A stretch of 64,000 nt of DNA from Aquimarina algiphila (GCF_007489275.1 NZ_VLNR01000010.1:1-64000); one strand, 5' to 3'; counted from the first letter of the stretch, positions 35,496 to 45,357 are shown. Numbers and translations: made by a program. The notes: a model not told the origin generated them from the sequence alone.

Positions 35496-36239
35496 GTGAA
35501 TAGATTTATTTTAATATTTGGATTATTGTTTATCGGTTGTGATTCTGAAAATGCTTCAGACTGTTTTCAACGCACAGGGACTATCATTACAAAAGATATT
35601 GAAACGCCTGATTTTACCAGAATTTTGGTAAATCCAAATGTAGAACTGGTTCTGAAAGAAGGAGAAACTACTGCAGTTACTATTGAAACCGGAGATAATT
35701 TAATAGAGGAAGTTTCTGCTGTGGTCGAAGGTGACCGTTTGGTACTTAGTAATACTAATGATTGTACTTTTTTTAGAGACCTTAATCAAACCAAGATTTT
35801 TGTTACAGCTCCCAATATAACTGAGATCAGAAGTGGTACTCAATTTGATATTTCTTCAGATGGTATATTAACGTACCCTTTACTTAGATTATTTTCAGAA
35901 GATGTCATAGAAGAAACAGAAACAACTACCGGAACATTTAATTTAGAGGTAGATGTTGAAAACCTAACTGTAGTAGGTAACAATATAGCTTCATTCTTTA
36001 TAAAAGGAAAGGTGATGTCCTTAAACGTCAATTTTGCTTCAGGTACAGGAAGGTTTGAAGGTGCTGATTTAATAGCTGAAGATGTTCAGATTTTTCATAG
36101 AGGAACAAATAAAATGATCATAAATCCCCGAGAATCTATTCGGGGAGAAATACGCAGTACTGGAGATGTAATTTCTGTAAATCGTCCCGGGGTTGTTGAA
36201 GTTTCAACATTTTTTACTGGTAGATTGATATTTCAGTAA
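35496..36239 (+). CDS. DUF2807 (putative auto-transporter adhesin head GIN) lipoprotein
   Basis: 247 residues with a short lipoprotein signal (FGLLFIGC, Cys15). The rest is a series of beta-strand repeats of the DUF2807 type: FTRILVNPNVELVLKEG near residue 40, then ITEIRSGTQFDISSDG and later LNVNFASGTGRFEGADL. The start is GTG at 35496; the two ATG codons just upstream (35486, 35489) are in another frame and run into a stop. Function not established; such proteins are thought to be surface-associated. It follows the PagL-like gene by 79 bp and may share its transcript. Confidence 0.8.
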   Translation: MNRFILIFGLLFIGCDSENASDCFQRTGTIITKDIETPDFTRILVNPNVELVLKEGETTAVTIETGDNLIEEVSAVVEGDRLVLSNTNDCTFFRDLNQTKIFVTAPNITEIRSGTQFDISSDGILTYPLLRLFSEDVIEETETTTGTFNLEVDVENLTVVGNNIASFFIKGKVMSLNVNFASGTGRFEGADLIAEDVQIFHRGTNKMIINPRESIRGEIRSTGDVISVNRPGVVEVSTFFTGRLIFQ

Positions 36240-36572
36240 TGTAAGCAAAATGTTTTTGTGAGTTTATGGGGATATTTCCCTTTTTTTTGCGTGCCGTAAT
36301 ATTCTGTGATTTCTTTTTTTTCTAATCTTTGGATTACAGTAGGTCTTACCAATTGTACTTATATACTTTTTTTAGAATAGTTTAAAAATCTGATTTTTAG
36401 TATTTTATGTTTCTGTGAGATGTCATGTTTTTTTGTTTTAAAAGAAGTGTAATAGTGCAATTCCAGAAAGGTATTACCACAAAAAGTTTGTGGAATTTGG
36501 GTTCTAGGTAATTGAAATTAATAGCTAACTTTATAAGATACCAAATTTTCACCCCAAAGTTTATATTCAAAA
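36240..36572. other. 333-bp intergenic region
   Basis: Beyond the terminator-like hairpin at 36268-36288 I see no gene. TAACTTTA, one mismatch from the -7 consensus, lies about 40 bp upstream of the kinase start. Confidence 0.35.
36268..36288 (+). terminator. Short terminator after the DUF2807 gene
   Basis: GGGA (36269-36272) pairs with TCCC (36277-36280) around a 4-base loop, followed by a run of eight T. The stem is short but the U-tract is strong. It starts about 30 bp after the stop codon. Confidence 0.55.
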
Positions 36573-39302
36573 ATGATTAGAAACAGGTCTAGTAATACAC
36601 AAAATATTGACAATCTTGATGAGAATTATCTTAAAAAAGAATTATACTCACTTATAAAAAGAGATGATTCTATTTTTGATTTTATACAAAAATCAAGTTT
36701 GGATGGGCTTTGGTTTTGGGATTTAGATAATCCTGAAAATGAATGGATGAATCCCAAATTTTGGACAACATTAGGGTATGATCCAGATGAGATGCCTCAT
36801 AATGTTTCTGCATGGCAGGATCTTATTAATAAAGAAGATTTAAAAGTTGTATTTAGTAATTTTACTAAGCACTGTAAAGACCCTTCGCATCCTTATGATC
36901 AGATTGTACGATACACACATAAATTAGGGCATACAGTTTGGATTCAGTGTAGAGGACTAGCAATACGGGATGATAAAGGGAAGCCGATACGAATGTTGGG
37001 CGCCCATACAGATATTACTAAATTAAAAAAAACAGAAATACGATTACAACGACAGGTAGATCGTTATCAACATATTATTGAAGGTACACACCTTGGGACT
37101 TGGGAATGGAATGTAAAAACAGGAGAGACAATTTTTAATGAAAGGTGGGCCAGTATTGCAGGATATACCCTTTTAGAACTGGGTCCTGTTTCAATTGATA
37201 CATGGGCGAAATTATCACATCCTGACGATCTGGAAAAATCAAACCTACTTTTACAAGATCATTTTGCTGGAAAATCATCAGTGTATGAATGCGAAGCAAG
37301 AATGAAGCATAAAAATGGAGAATGGATTTGGGTTTTGGATAAAGGAAGAGTGGTAAGTTGGGATGCTGAAGGTAATCCAGAATGGATGATTGGGTCACAT
37401 CAGGAAATTACAAAAAGCAAGAAAGATCTGGAAAAAAATAAATTATTTATAGAACAGACACCAAGTGCAATAGCTATGTTTGATACTGATATGAGGTATT
37501 TGGCAGCCTCCCAGAAATGGTATCAGGATTATAATATTAATGACGATAATATAATAGGCAAATCACATTATGAGGTCTTTCCGGAAATTAGTGAAGAATG
37601 GAAAGCTGATCATAAAGAATGTTTAAGAGGAAAAGTGCTAAAAAGCGATGAAAGCCGTTTTAAAAGACTCGATGGGTCGGTACAATGGCTTACCTGGGAA
37701 ATACGACCTTGGTATACCGATGAAAATAAAATTGGAGGTATATTAATGCACACAGCAGATATCACTAGAGCCAGAGAAGCCGAAATTCGTTTACGTATTA
37801 GCGAAGATATCTTCAGAAGAAACTTTGAAAATGCAGCGATTGGAATGGTGATGGTAGATAAAAACGGATATTTTACAAAAGTAAATGATAAATTATGCGA
37901 AACTCTTGGTTATACGAATCAAGAATTAGTCAAATTATCATTCAAAGATATTATTCATCAGGATGATTTAAAAGGTAGTAACATATGGTTTGAAAAATTA
38001 TTTAATGGAAAGACATTAAATGCTAATATGGAAGAAAGATGTTTTCGTAAAAATGGAGATATCATATATGTTAACCTTTCTGTTTCTGTTATTAAAAATG
38101 AATACAATGAACCTTCATACTTTGTAGCACAGGTTGCTGATATTAGCCATAGGATTTTTGCTAGACAAAAACTTAATGAAGCTATTACCAAACTAGAAAA
38201 TATAATTGATGATATTACTCAAGTGAGTATCATTGGTACAGATCAAAATGGTCTGATTACAACGTTTAACCGAGGGGCAGAGAATTTGTTGGGATATAGT
38301 AAGGAAGAAGTAATGTTTAAAAAACATGCTATAATACTTCATAAAAGGGAGGAAGTCCAAAAAAGAGAAGAAGAATTATCGTTAATATTTAATCGAGAAA
38401 TTAAAGGATTGGAAGCTTTTACTGCTTCACTCGGTAAAGAAGGGTATAGTACTAGAGAATGGACTCATGTGAGAAAAGATGGTACACATTTTCCTGTGCA
38501 GCTAACAATGTCAGTAATCAAAGAAAACAATGAGGTTATAGGTTATTTAGGTGTCGCTGTAGATATAAGTGAGATTAAGAAGGTGGAACAAGATTTAAAA
38601 TCTTGGTTATCAGTTGCAGAAGATCAAAATAAAAGATTGAGAAATTTTGCACACATAGTTTCTCATAACTTAAAATCACATTCAGGTAATTTTCAAATGT
38701 TATTAGATTTGTTGATCCAGGAGAACCCTGAGCTAGAAGATAATGAGATCATAAAACTTTTTAAAACCGCCTCAGAAAATCTTACTGAAACCATTGTACA
38801 CTTAAATGAGGTGGTATTAATGAATACATCGGTAGATGAGAATTTGACTGGATTAAACTTGCATGAATCAATTAACAAATCAATAGAAAGTGTTTCTGCT
38901 ATTGCAATAGAAACCAACGTGATTATTAATAATATCTCAGAACCAGATATTGGAATCTTGGGAATTCCGGCTTATTTGGATAGTATTCTGCTCAACTTTA
39001 TAACAAACGGGATAAAATATAGCTCAAATGAACGAGATAGTTATGTTACTCTAAGTACTAGAATAGAAGGTGATTTTGTAGTGTTAAGTATCGAAGATAA
39101 CGGATTAGGGATTGACTTAAAAAAACATCAGGCTAAACTTTTTGGAATGTATAAGACCTTTCATAATAATAAAGAGGCTAGAGGGATAGGGCTATTTATT
39201 ACAAAAAATCAAGTTGAAGCAATGGGAGGTAAGATTGAAGTCGAAAGTATAGTAAATAAAGGAACAATTTTTAAAATATATATGAAGCATGAGAAAAATT
39301 GA
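36573..39302 (+). CDS. Multi-PAS sensor histidine kinase
   Basis: 909 residues without an obvious membrane segment, so probably cytoplasmic. About five PAS/PAC units follow one another (roughly 45-155, 165-280, 285-400, 405-520, 540-660); several end in PAC-like strings such as GAHTDITKLKKTE and GVAVDISEIKKVE. The transmitter has the phospho-acceptor His698 in HIVSHNLKSH, the N box LLNFITNGIKYS, the G1 box DNGLGID and the G2 box GIGLFITK. It overlaps the response-regulator gene by 14 bp, so the two form a phosphorelay pair. The signal (redox, light or small ligand) is unknown. Confidence 0.92.
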   Translation: MIRNRSSNTQNIDNLDENYLKKELYSLIKRDDSIFDFIQKSSLDGLWFWDLDNPENEWMNPKFWTTLGYDPDEMPHNVSAWQDLINKEDLKVVFSNFTKHCKDPSHPYDQIVRYTHKLGHTVWIQCRGLAIRDDKGKPIRMLGAHTDITKLKKTEIRLQRQVDRYQHIIEGTHLGTWEWNVKTGETIFNERWASIAGYTLLELGPVSIDTWAKLSHPDDLEKSNLLLQDHFAGKSSVYECEARMKHKNGEWIWVLDKGRVVSWDAEGNPEWMIGSHQEITKSKKDLEKNKLFIEQTPSAIAMFDTDMRYLAASQKWYQDYNINDDNIIGKSHYEVFPEISEEWKADHKECLRGKVLKSDESRFKRLDGSVQWLTWEIRPWYTDENKIGGILMHTADITRAREAEIRLRISEDIFRRNFENAAIGMVMVDKNGYFTKVNDKLCETLGYTNQELVKLSFKDIIHQDDLKGSNIWFEKLFNGKTLNANMEERCFRKNGDIIYVNLSVSVIKNEYNEPSYFVAQVADISHRIFARQKLNEAITKLENIIDDITQVSIIGTDQNGLITTFNRGAENLLGYSKEEVMFKKHAIILHKREEVQKREEELSLIFNREIKGLEAFTASLGKEGYSTREWTHVRKDGTHFPVQLTMSVIKENNEVIGYLGVAVDISEIKKVEQDLKSWLSVAEDQNKRLRNFAHIVSHNLKSHSGNFQMLLDLLIQENPELEDNEIIKLFKTASENLTETIVHLNEVVLMNTSVDENLTGLNLHESINKSIESVSAIAIETNVIINNISEPDIGILGIPAYLDSILLNFITNGIKYSSNERDSYVTLSTRIEGDFVVLSIEDNGLGIDLKKHQAKLFGMYKTFHNNKEARGIGLFITKNQVEAMGGKIEVESIVNKGTIFKIYMKHEKN

Positions 39303-39699
39303 TATAGCTTGTATTATTGATGATGACCCAATTTTTGTATTTGGCATAAAAAAAATAATGGAACTTGTTGATTTTTGTAACGGTTTTATGGTTTTTCGCA
39401 ATGGCGAAGAGGCATTAAATAATTTGAAAGCCATCATTTCCGCAAATGAAAAATTGCCAGACGTTATTTTATTAGATTTGAATATGCCAGTTCTTGATGG
39501 ATTACAGTTTTTGGAAGAATTTATTAAGGTCCCTTGCGCAAAGAAAATTATCATTTATGTAGTTTCCTCGTCAGTGGATCCAGAAGATATTCTTAGAGCC
39601 AAATCCTATGAAAGTGTAAGTGATTATATTGTAAAGCCCATTTCTGTTGAAAAACTCAAAGAAATTTTGCATAATATAGAGAAAACAACGCAGGATTAA
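39289..39699 (+). CDS. Single-domain response regulator
   Basis: 136 residues consisting only of a receiver domain: acidic pocket IDDDP, phospho-acceptor Asp63 in ILLDLNMP, the Ser of VVSSSVDPED, and the conserved Lys in YIVKPIS. No DNA-binding or output domain follows, so it must act by protein contact or pass phosphate on. Its start lies inside the end of the PAS kinase gene, which makes that kinase its likely partner. It converges with gldA. Confidence 0.92.
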   Translation: MRKIDIACIIDDDPIFVFGIKKIMELVDFCNGFMVFRNGEEALNNLKAIISANEKLPDVILLDLNMPVLDGLQFLEEFIKVPCAKKIIIYVVSSSVDPEDILRAKSYESVSDYIVKPISVEKLKEILHNIEKTTQD

Positions 39700-39712
39700 T
39701 TCGAACTCTTTT

Positions 39713-40609
39713 TTAAGGATTGGTTAATTCTCTAAAAATACTTTCTAGATTTTTGTTCTTTCTGGATAGTTGTAATATTTTCAGTTTGTTGTCATGAGCA
39801 AAATCAAAGACGGTAGGACGCATATCTTTTTTGGTGTCAAAGGTAATTTGATAAGAAAAACCATGTATGTTTTTTACTTCACTGGCATTCGACAACTTTG
39901 ATAAGAAAGCTTCTTCTATACGGTAATCAAATTCTACCTCTATGATTTGTTGAGTTTCATCAGATATTTCATTGAGATTTTTGTCAGCAACAATTTTTCC
40001 TTTGTTGATGATAATAACTCGATCACACATAGCCTCAACCTCTTGCATAATATGAGTAGATAAAAATACTGTTTTAGCAGTACCAATGGATTTTATAAGT
40101 TCTCTAATTTCGACTAACTGATTTGGATCTAATCCTGTCGTAGGCTCATCGAGAATTAATACCTGGGGATCATGGAGAAGAGCACAAGCCAAACCAACTC
40201 GTTGTCGGTATCCTTTAGAGAGTTGATCAATTTTTTTGTTAGCCTCAGGGGTTAAACCTGTTAATTTAATCACTTCTTCAATTCTGGATTTAGAAATTTT
40301 ATAAATCCGAGCATTAAATGTAAGATATTCTCTTACATACATTTCCAGATATAAAGGATTGTGTTCTGGAAGATATCCAATACTGCGTTGTACCTTTATA
40401 GATTGAGAATGAATGTCAAAATTATTAACCATAGCACTACCCTCAGAAGGATCAAGGTACGTAGTGAGAATCTTCATCATAGTGGATTTTCCTGCTCCAT
40501 TTGGACCTAGAAAACCGACAATTTCACCTTCTTTTACCTCAAAAGAAATATCATTTAATGCTTTTTGATCACCATAAAGTTTAGAAATATTGGATACTGA
40601 AATTGACAT
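39713..40609 (-). CDS. gldA: Gliding motility ABC transporter ATP-binding protein
   Basis: 298-residue ABC ATPase: Walker A GPNGAGKST (residues ~35-43), signature LSKGYRQRVGLA, Walker B VLILDEPTTGLDPNQ, and a switch histidine in FLSTHIMQE. Length, the opening MSISVSNISKLYGDQKAL and the segment IGYLPEHNPLY match GldA, which with GldF and GldG forms a transporter required for gliding in flavobacteria. gldF/gldG are not next to it here, as is common. It supports a surface-motile lifestyle. Confidence 0.9.
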   Translation of the reverse strand: MSISVSNISKLYGDQKALNDISFEVKEGEIVGFLGPNGAGKSTMMKILTTYLDPSEGSAMVNNFDIHSQSIKVQRSIGYLPEHNPLYLEMYVREYLTFNARIYKISKSRIEEVIKLTGLTPEANKKIDQLSKGYRQRVGLACALLHDPQVLILDEPTTGLDPNQLVEIRELIKSIGTAKTVFLSTHIMQEVEAMCDRVIIINKGKIVADKNLNEISDETQQIIEVEFDYRIEEAFLSKLSNASEVKNIHGFSYQITFDTKKDMRPTVFDFAHDNKLKILQLSRKNKNLESIFRELTNP

Positions 40610-40638
40610 ATAGAATGTTTATAAAATCTGCTTACATT

Positions 40639-40646
40639 CAAAAGTA
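40639..40646 (-). promoter_or_regulatory. Bacteroidota -7 element for gldA
   Basis: On the minus strand TACTTTTG matches TAnnTTTG, 29 bp upstream of the gldA ATG. The -33 box is not clear. The remaining ~270 bp between gldA and the GH1 gene show nothing else I can support. Confidence 0.5.
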
Positions 40647-40922
40647 CACAATTCAATATTTATTGTATGATAAACTCATAAAAAATGATCTTAACACTAA
40701 GATAACGTTAACATAAAATAATCTATTAATTGATGTGGTATCTTTATAAGATAAAGATTATCAGTATGTTATTTTATAATTTTAAAAGAATAATCCGCAG
40801 TTTCTTTCATAAGCTAATTTGCTTAGTTCAACGCATTATTTTCTTTATAATTTTTCCTTTTCTCAAAAAAGAAATATTTAGATAATACTATCCATGTTTT
40901 GTCCCCTAGATTTTTATAGATA

Positions 40923-42236
40923 ATGAATGAATTTAGGCATCTAGAATGGGGAGTTACCATTGCAGCTGCTCAAACTGAAGGTGCCCATGATAAAGATGGT
41001 AAAGGTCCTTCTATCTGGGATACATTCACCCAAAAATCTCGTAAGATTAAAGATGGTTCTGATATTAAAGAAGCAACAGATTTTTATCATAGATTTAAGG
41101 AGGATATAGATTTGACTATAGATATTGGGTTAAAGATTTTTCGTTTTTCTATTTCCTGGCCAAGGATACTTCCCGAAGGAACAGGAAAGATTAACCAAAA
41201 AGGGATTGAATTTTACAATCAAGTAATCGATTATTGTCTTTTGGTGGGAGTAGAGCCATGGATTACAACATATCATTGGGATTTACCTCAAAAATTAGAA
41301 GATAAAGGAGGATGGACGAATAGGGAAATTATCGACTGGTATAAGGAATATGTGCAAGTATTGAGAGACCATTTTGCTGACCGTGTTAAAAATTGGATAC
41401 TGATTAATGAAGGAATAGTATGTCTTGGAGGGGGGTATTTTCTTGGTGTACATGCTCCTGGCAGAAGGGGGATTCGAAATTTTGTTTCGAGTACACATCA
41501 CCTTTTGCTAGCTCAGGCAATAGGATTCAAAGAATTGAAGAAAAAAAATGAACTTAGAGTGGGTACCGCAATAAGTTGTACTAAAATAGAGCCTTATAGA
41601 AATACGTCTGCAGATCGTAAAGCAGCCAATAGAATTGATACATTAATGAATCGCTTGTTTATAGAGCCTCATTTGGGATTAGGATATCCAGATGATGATT
41701 TACCCATTTTAAAACGTATTTCAAGATATTATAAAATAGGAGATATAGAAGCTCTTAAAACGGACTTTGATTTTTGGGGTATTCAGACCTATACTCGAGA
41801 AGTAATAAAGGCAGCTTGGTATATTCCGTATATGGGAGCATTGCCAATAAAACCAAAAAAGAGAAAAATTCCGGTATCAATAATGGGATGGGAAACATAT
41901 TCCCAGGGCACACAATATTTTTTAGAAAGATTCTCTGCATACGATCCAGAAAAACCGTTATGGTTGTCTGAGTGTGGAATGGCTCTGTCAGAGAAGGAAG
42001 ACGATCAGGCGCGAATCGAATATTATCAAAATGTAATAGAAGGGATGAAGCTAGTTTTAAAAAAAGGAGTAAATCTTAAAGGTATTTTACTTTGGACATT
42101 GTTGGATAACTTTGAATGGGCAGAAGGTTTTGTTCCAAAATTTGGCATTATAAGCCTCAATAGAAAAACAATGCAACGCAAAATGAAAAAATCTGCTTTT
42201 TGGCTAAAAAAATACTTATCAAATATAAAACTCTGA
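40923..42236 (+). CDS. GH1 family glycoside hydrolase with atypical active-site motifs
   Basis: 437 residues, no signal peptide, so cytoplasmic. The GH1 barrel is clear: AAAQTEGAHDKDGKGPSIWD at the N-terminus, FSISWPRILPEG, TTYHWDLPQKLED and the C-terminal WTLLDNFEWAEGF. The acid/base Glu163 is kept, but the usual TxNEP reads LINEG. The nucleophile Glu350 is kept, but the usual xTENG reads LSECG. Such changes next to both catalytic residues may alter substrate range or activity. By family it should hydrolyse beta-glucosides or beta-galactosides imported as oligosaccharides. Its 3' end overlaps that of the converging Lrp gene by 18 bp. Confidence 0.87.
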   Translation: MNEFRHLEWGVTIAAAQTEGAHDKDGKGPSIWDTFTQKSRKIKDGSDIKEATDFYHRFKEDIDLTIDIGLKIFRFSISWPRILPEGTGKINQKGIEFYNQVIDYCLLVGVEPWITTYHWDLPQKLEDKGGWTNREIIDWYKEYVQVLRDHFADRVKNWILINEGIVCLGGGYFLGVHAPGRRGIRNFVSSTHHLLLAQAIGFKELKKKNELRVGTAISCTKIEPYRNTSADRKAANRIDTLMNRLFIEPHLGLGYPDDDLPILKRISRYYKIGDIEALKTDFDFWGIQTYTREVIKAAWYIPYMGALPIKPKKRKIPVSIMGWETYSQGTQYFLERFSAYDPEKPLWLSECGMALSEKEDDQARIEYYQNVIEGMKLVLKKGVNLKGILLWTLLDNFEWAEGFVPKFGIISLNRKTMQRKMKKSAFWLKKYLSNIKL

Positions 42237-42680
42237 AGTGTGCTTAATTTCTTTGAGTACAAAAGTGCTGTTTAATACACCAATATTCTCGATTTTTGAC
42301 AGCTTTGTTTTTACAAAATCATGATATTCTTCTAGGCTTTTAGTATGAATTTTCAAAATAAAATCTACTTGACCCGCCATATGGTAACATTCTTGTACTT
42401 CTTGTAAATTTTGAATTTGCTTTTCAAACTTTTCTATAAATGCTTCATTATGATATCGCATTGAGACCTGGCAAATTGTGGTGATAGATCGATCTATTAG
42501 TTTTTTATCTAAGATGGCCACATATTTTTTGATGAACCCTTGTTTTTCTAACCTTCGAATACGTTCATATATAGGAGATGGAGTGAGATTAAGGATTTTA
42601 GCAATTTCTTTTGCAGTTTTTTTGGCATCTTCTTGTAAAATTCTAAGAATAGTAATGTCGGTGTGATCTAATTGTTCCAT
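42219..42680 (-). CDS. Lrp/AsnC family transcriptional regulator
   Basis: 153 residues. N-terminal helix-turn-helix with the family opening LDHTDITILRILQEDAKKTA and the recognition helix region SPIYERIRRLEKQGFI; C-terminal RAM ligand-binding domain (CYHMAGQVDFILKIHTKSLEEYHDFV). Divergent from tdh-kbl with a 180-bp shared control region holding two palindromes, so it probably regulates threonine degradation and itself. Leucine-responsive Lrp controls tdh-kbl in E. coli, which supports the link. The ligand here is unknown. Confidence 0.93.
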   Translation of the reverse strand: MEQLDHTDITILRILQEDAKKTAKEIAKILNLTPSPIYERIRRLEKQGFIKKYVAILDKKLIDRSITTICQVSMRYHNEAFIEKFEKQIQNLQEVQECYHMAGQVDFILKIHTKSLEEYHDFVKTKLSKIENIGVLNSTFVLKEIKHTSEFYI

Positions 42681-42695
42681 TTCGTATCAAAAAAA

Positions 42696-42710
42696 TTACT
42701 TTAAAAGTAA
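42696..42710. promoter_or_regulatory. Palindrome near the Lrp gene start, candidate operator
   Basis: TTACTTTAAAAGTAA: arms TTACTTT and AAAGTAA around one base. It lies 16 bp upstream of the Lrp start codon, where an autoregulatory site would be expected. Confidence 0.45.
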
Positions 42711-42768
42711 AACTTAAACTTTATTAAAAGTAAATATAGCTGAAAAAACAATAATAACAAGTAATAAT

Positions 42769-42785
42769 TACTTAATTATTAAGTA
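42769..42785. promoter_or_regulatory. Palindrome upstream of tdh, candidate Lrp operator
   Basis: TACTTAATTATTAAGTA: 8-base arms around one base. The arms share TACTT with the other palindrome in this divergent region. Centre-to-centre distance is about 74 bp, close to seven helical turns. Confidence 0.45.
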
Positions 42786-42860
42786 TTGATGGATGTAATA
42801 TCTATGTTTTGTATTTTGGCTAGGAAATAACACGGTAAGGTGTTAAAATTTTAAGATACT

Positions 42861-43835
42861 ATGGAAACAGTTATTTTAGTAATAGGCGCTAATGGTCAAT
42901 TGGGATCTGTTTTAACAGAGTCTTTAAAGCATAAATTTGGAAACAGTAATGTAATTGCTTCTGACTTAAGACCTAGAGAAGGGTATGAAGGTGTTTTTGA
43001 AATAATTGATGCAACCGATATGAATAGGATTCATGACGTGGTTACTCAATATAATGTGACGCAGATATATCATCTTGCAGCTATTTTATCAGCAAAAGGA
43101 GAGCAAACCCCATTAACTACCTGGGATATTAATATGAAAACGTTATTTAATGTACTTGAGGTTGCGAGGCATCATAAAATAGATAAAGTTTTTTTCCCTA
43201 GCTCTATTGCCGTTTTTGGAGAAGGCGCTCCTCTTAATAATACACCAAATAATGCTTACCTGGATCCAGCTACTGTATATGGCATAAGTAAAGCAGCCGG
43301 AGAGAATTGGGCACAATATTATTTTATGCGATATGGATTGGATGTAAGATCAATCCGTTATCCTGGTGTGATTGGATATCAATCATTACCTGGAGGAGGA
43401 ACAACAGATTATGCAGTTGATATATATCATAAGGCAGTACTTAAAGAAGAATTTAATTGCTTCCTGAAAGAAGATGCAACACTTCCCATGATTTTTATGG
43501 ATGATGCCATTCGTGCTACTTTAGAATTAATGGATGCCCCTAAAGAAGATATTACTATCCGTACTTCTTATAATATTGCAGGAATTAGCTTTTCTCCTGC
43601 CGAAGTAGCGTCAGAAATTCGTAAATTATATCCTGATTTTAAAATCTCTTATGAGCCGGATTTTAGACAGGAAATAGCTTCCAGATGGCCAAAGTCAATA
43701 GATGATTCTGCTGCAAGAAAAGATTGGAGCTGGAAACCAAAATTTGATCTCGAATCGATTACAGGTACAATGATAGAAAAACTAAAAGAAAACTATAAAA
43801 CAGGATCAAGAAATTTGGAAACTTTGATGTTTTAG
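42861..43835 (+). CDS. L-threonine 3-dehydrogenase, short-chain (epimerase-like) type
   Basis: 324 residues of the extended SDR fold: NAD motif GANGQLGS near the N-terminus, SDLRP after the second strand, FPSSIAVFG, and the catalytic Tyr-Lys in YGISKAAGENW. It resembles the SDR-type threonine dehydrogenases known from Flavobacterium and archaea, which oxidise threonine to 2-amino-3-ketobutyrate, rather than the zinc enzyme of E. coli. The next gene, 63 bp away, uses that product, which makes the assignment strong. Divergent from an Lrp-type regulator. Confidence 0.92.
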   Translation: METVILVIGANGQLGSVLTESLKHKFGNSNVIASDLRPREGYEGVFEIIDATDMNRIHDVVTQYNVTQIYHLAAILSAKGEQTPLTTWDINMKTLFNVLEVARHHKIDKVFFPSSIAVFGEGAPLNNTPNNAYLDPATVYGISKAAGENWAQYYFMRYGLDVRSIRYPGVIGYQSLPGGGTTDYAVDIYHKAVLKEEFNCFLKEDATLPMIFMDDAIRATLELMDAPKEDITIRTSYNIAGISFSPAEVASEIRKLYPDFKISYEPDFRQEIASRWPKSIDDSAARKDWSWKPKFDLESITGTMIEKLKENYKTGSRNLETLMF

Positions 43836-43898
43836 TTCCTAAATAGGTTAGATAAAATATTTGACACTAATAAAAAATAACAATAAAGGATAATTATT

Positions 43899-45086
43899 AT
43901 GTTCTCTACTATAAAAGAAGATTTACAAAAAGAGCTGGACGAAATCACAGCGGCAGGATTGTATAAAACCGAAAGAATAATAACTACACCGCAAGGAGCA
44001 AAGATAGATACAACCAATACCAAAGATGTTCTTAACTTTTGTGCAAACAATTATTTAGGGCTTTCTTCTCACCCTGATGTGATAGAGGCGGGTAAAAATG
44101 CTATTGATTCGCATGGGTATGGACTGTCATCGGTGCGATTTATTTGTGGAACTCAAGATATTCATAAAGAACTAGAGCGTAAAACGGCAGAGTTTTTAGG
44201 GATGGAAGATTGTATTCTTTATGCAGCTGCTTTTGATGCTAATGGAGGGGTGTTTGAACCTATTCTAGGACCAGAAGATGCTATTATTTCAGATGCTTTA
44301 AATCATGCTTCTATTATCGACGGAGTAAGACTATGTAAGGCAAAACGCTTTAGGTATGAACATAACAATATGGTTGACCTGGAAAAACAGCTGAAATCTG
44401 CAGAAGGGTCCAGACGTATACTTATAGTAACGGATGGTTCTTTTTCAATGGATGGGACCATTGCACAATTAGATAAAATCTGTGATTTGGCAGATCAATA
44501 TAATGCGATGGTAATGATCGATGAATGTCATTCTACAGGTTTTTTAGGTAAAACAGGCCGCGGAACACATGAGTATCGTAATGTTATGGGCAGAGTAGAT
44601 ATCATTACGGGTACTTATGGTAAGGCACTTGGAGGAGCTTCAGGAGGTTTTACTGCAGCTAGAAAAGAAATTGTAGAGATGTTAAGACAACGTTCTAGAC
44701 CTTACTTATTTTCTAATACAGTAGCACCATCTATTGTTGGAGCATCGATAAAAGTATTAGACTTATTAAGCTCTTCTACGGCCCTTAGAGATAAATTAGA
44801 AGAAAACACAAAATATTTCAGGTCAGAAATGACCGCTGCCGGATTTGACATTCTCTCTGGAGATCACCCTATTGTTCCTGTAATGTTATACGAAGCTAAA
44901 CTAGCTCAAGAGTTTGCTGCAAAATTATTAGAAGAAGGAATTTATGTAATTGGATTTTTCTATCCTGTTGTTCCAAAAGGAAAAGCAAGAATTAGAGTTC
45001 AGTTATCAGCCGGTCATGAACGTCATCATCTGGAAAAAGCGGTTAAAGCTTTTACAAAAGTTGGTAAAGAGTTGAATGTAATATAG
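43899..45086 (+). CDS. kbl: Glycine C-acetyltransferase (2-amino-3-ketobutyrate CoA ligase)
   Basis: A PLP enzyme of the alpha-oxoamine synthase family, 395 residues, that splits 2-amino-3-ketobutyrate with CoA into glycine and acetyl-CoA. Motifs: [39 protein letters not shown] and the PLP lysine in [13 protein letters not shown]. Together with the dehydrogenase upstream it converts threonine to glycine plus acetyl-CoA. Both genes are probably one transcript. Confidence 0.95.
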   Translation: MFSTIKEDLQKELDEITAAGLYKTERIITTPQGAKIDTTNTKDVLNFCANNYLGLSSHPDVIEAGKNAIDSHGYGLSSVRFICGTQDIHKELERKTAEFLGMEDCILYAAAFDANGGVFEPILGPEDAIISDALNHASIIDGVRLCKAKRFRYEHNNMVDLEKQLKSAEGSRRILIVTDGSFSMDGTIAQLDKICDLADQYNAMVMIDECHSTGFLGKTGRGTHEYRNVMGRVDIITGTYGKALGGASGGFTAARKEIVEMLRQRSRPYLFSNTVAPSIVGASIKVLDLLSSSTALRDKLEENTKYFRSEMTAAGFDILSGDHPIVPVMLYEAKLAQEFAAKLLEEGIYVIGFFYPVVPKGKARIRVQLSAGHERHHLEKAVKAFTKVGKELNVI

Positions 45087-45279
45087 ATACGAACGTTTGT
45101 TAGTGAGTTAAAACATAGAAGATTCATAAGATACATTAAGTTTTAATTGAAATATTTCATAAATTCTGGTTAAAATTTTCAGATTTGATGATAATGGACT
45201 TCAAGTGATGAAAAAAAACGAAAAATATTTTGAATCGTAATAGTTTTAGCTACTTTAGCAACGTAATAAGGAAACAATA
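45087..45279. other. Spacer and probable promoter of the phe operon
   Basis: No gene. TACTTTAG (45251-45258), one mismatch from TAnnTTTG, preceded about 19 bp earlier by TTTTG, would start a transcript just before the leader peptide at 45280. Confidence 0.45.
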
Positions 45280-45357
45280 ATGGATACTTTATTTACTTGG
45301 AACCGATTCTATTTTTTCTTCTTTTATTTTAAAAGTAAGAACGGGATCGCTATGTAA
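45280..45357 (+). CDS. Phenylalanine-rich leader peptide of the pheA operon (25 codons)
   Basis: ATG at 45280, stop TAA at 45355-45357. The peptide has seven Phe, two Tyr and one Trp in 25 residues, including the uninterrupted aromatic run FYFFFFYF encoded at 45307-45330. It is followed 30 bp later by a terminator hairpin and then by pheA, whose product makes phenylalanine. This is the layout of a PheL-type attenuator, where ribosomes stall at Phe codons when charged tRNA-Phe is scarce. No Shine-Dalgarno is seen, as is normal for this phylum. Composition and location make chance unlikely, but translation is not shown. Confidence 0.8.
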   Translation: MDTLFTWNRFYFFFFYFKSKNGIAM

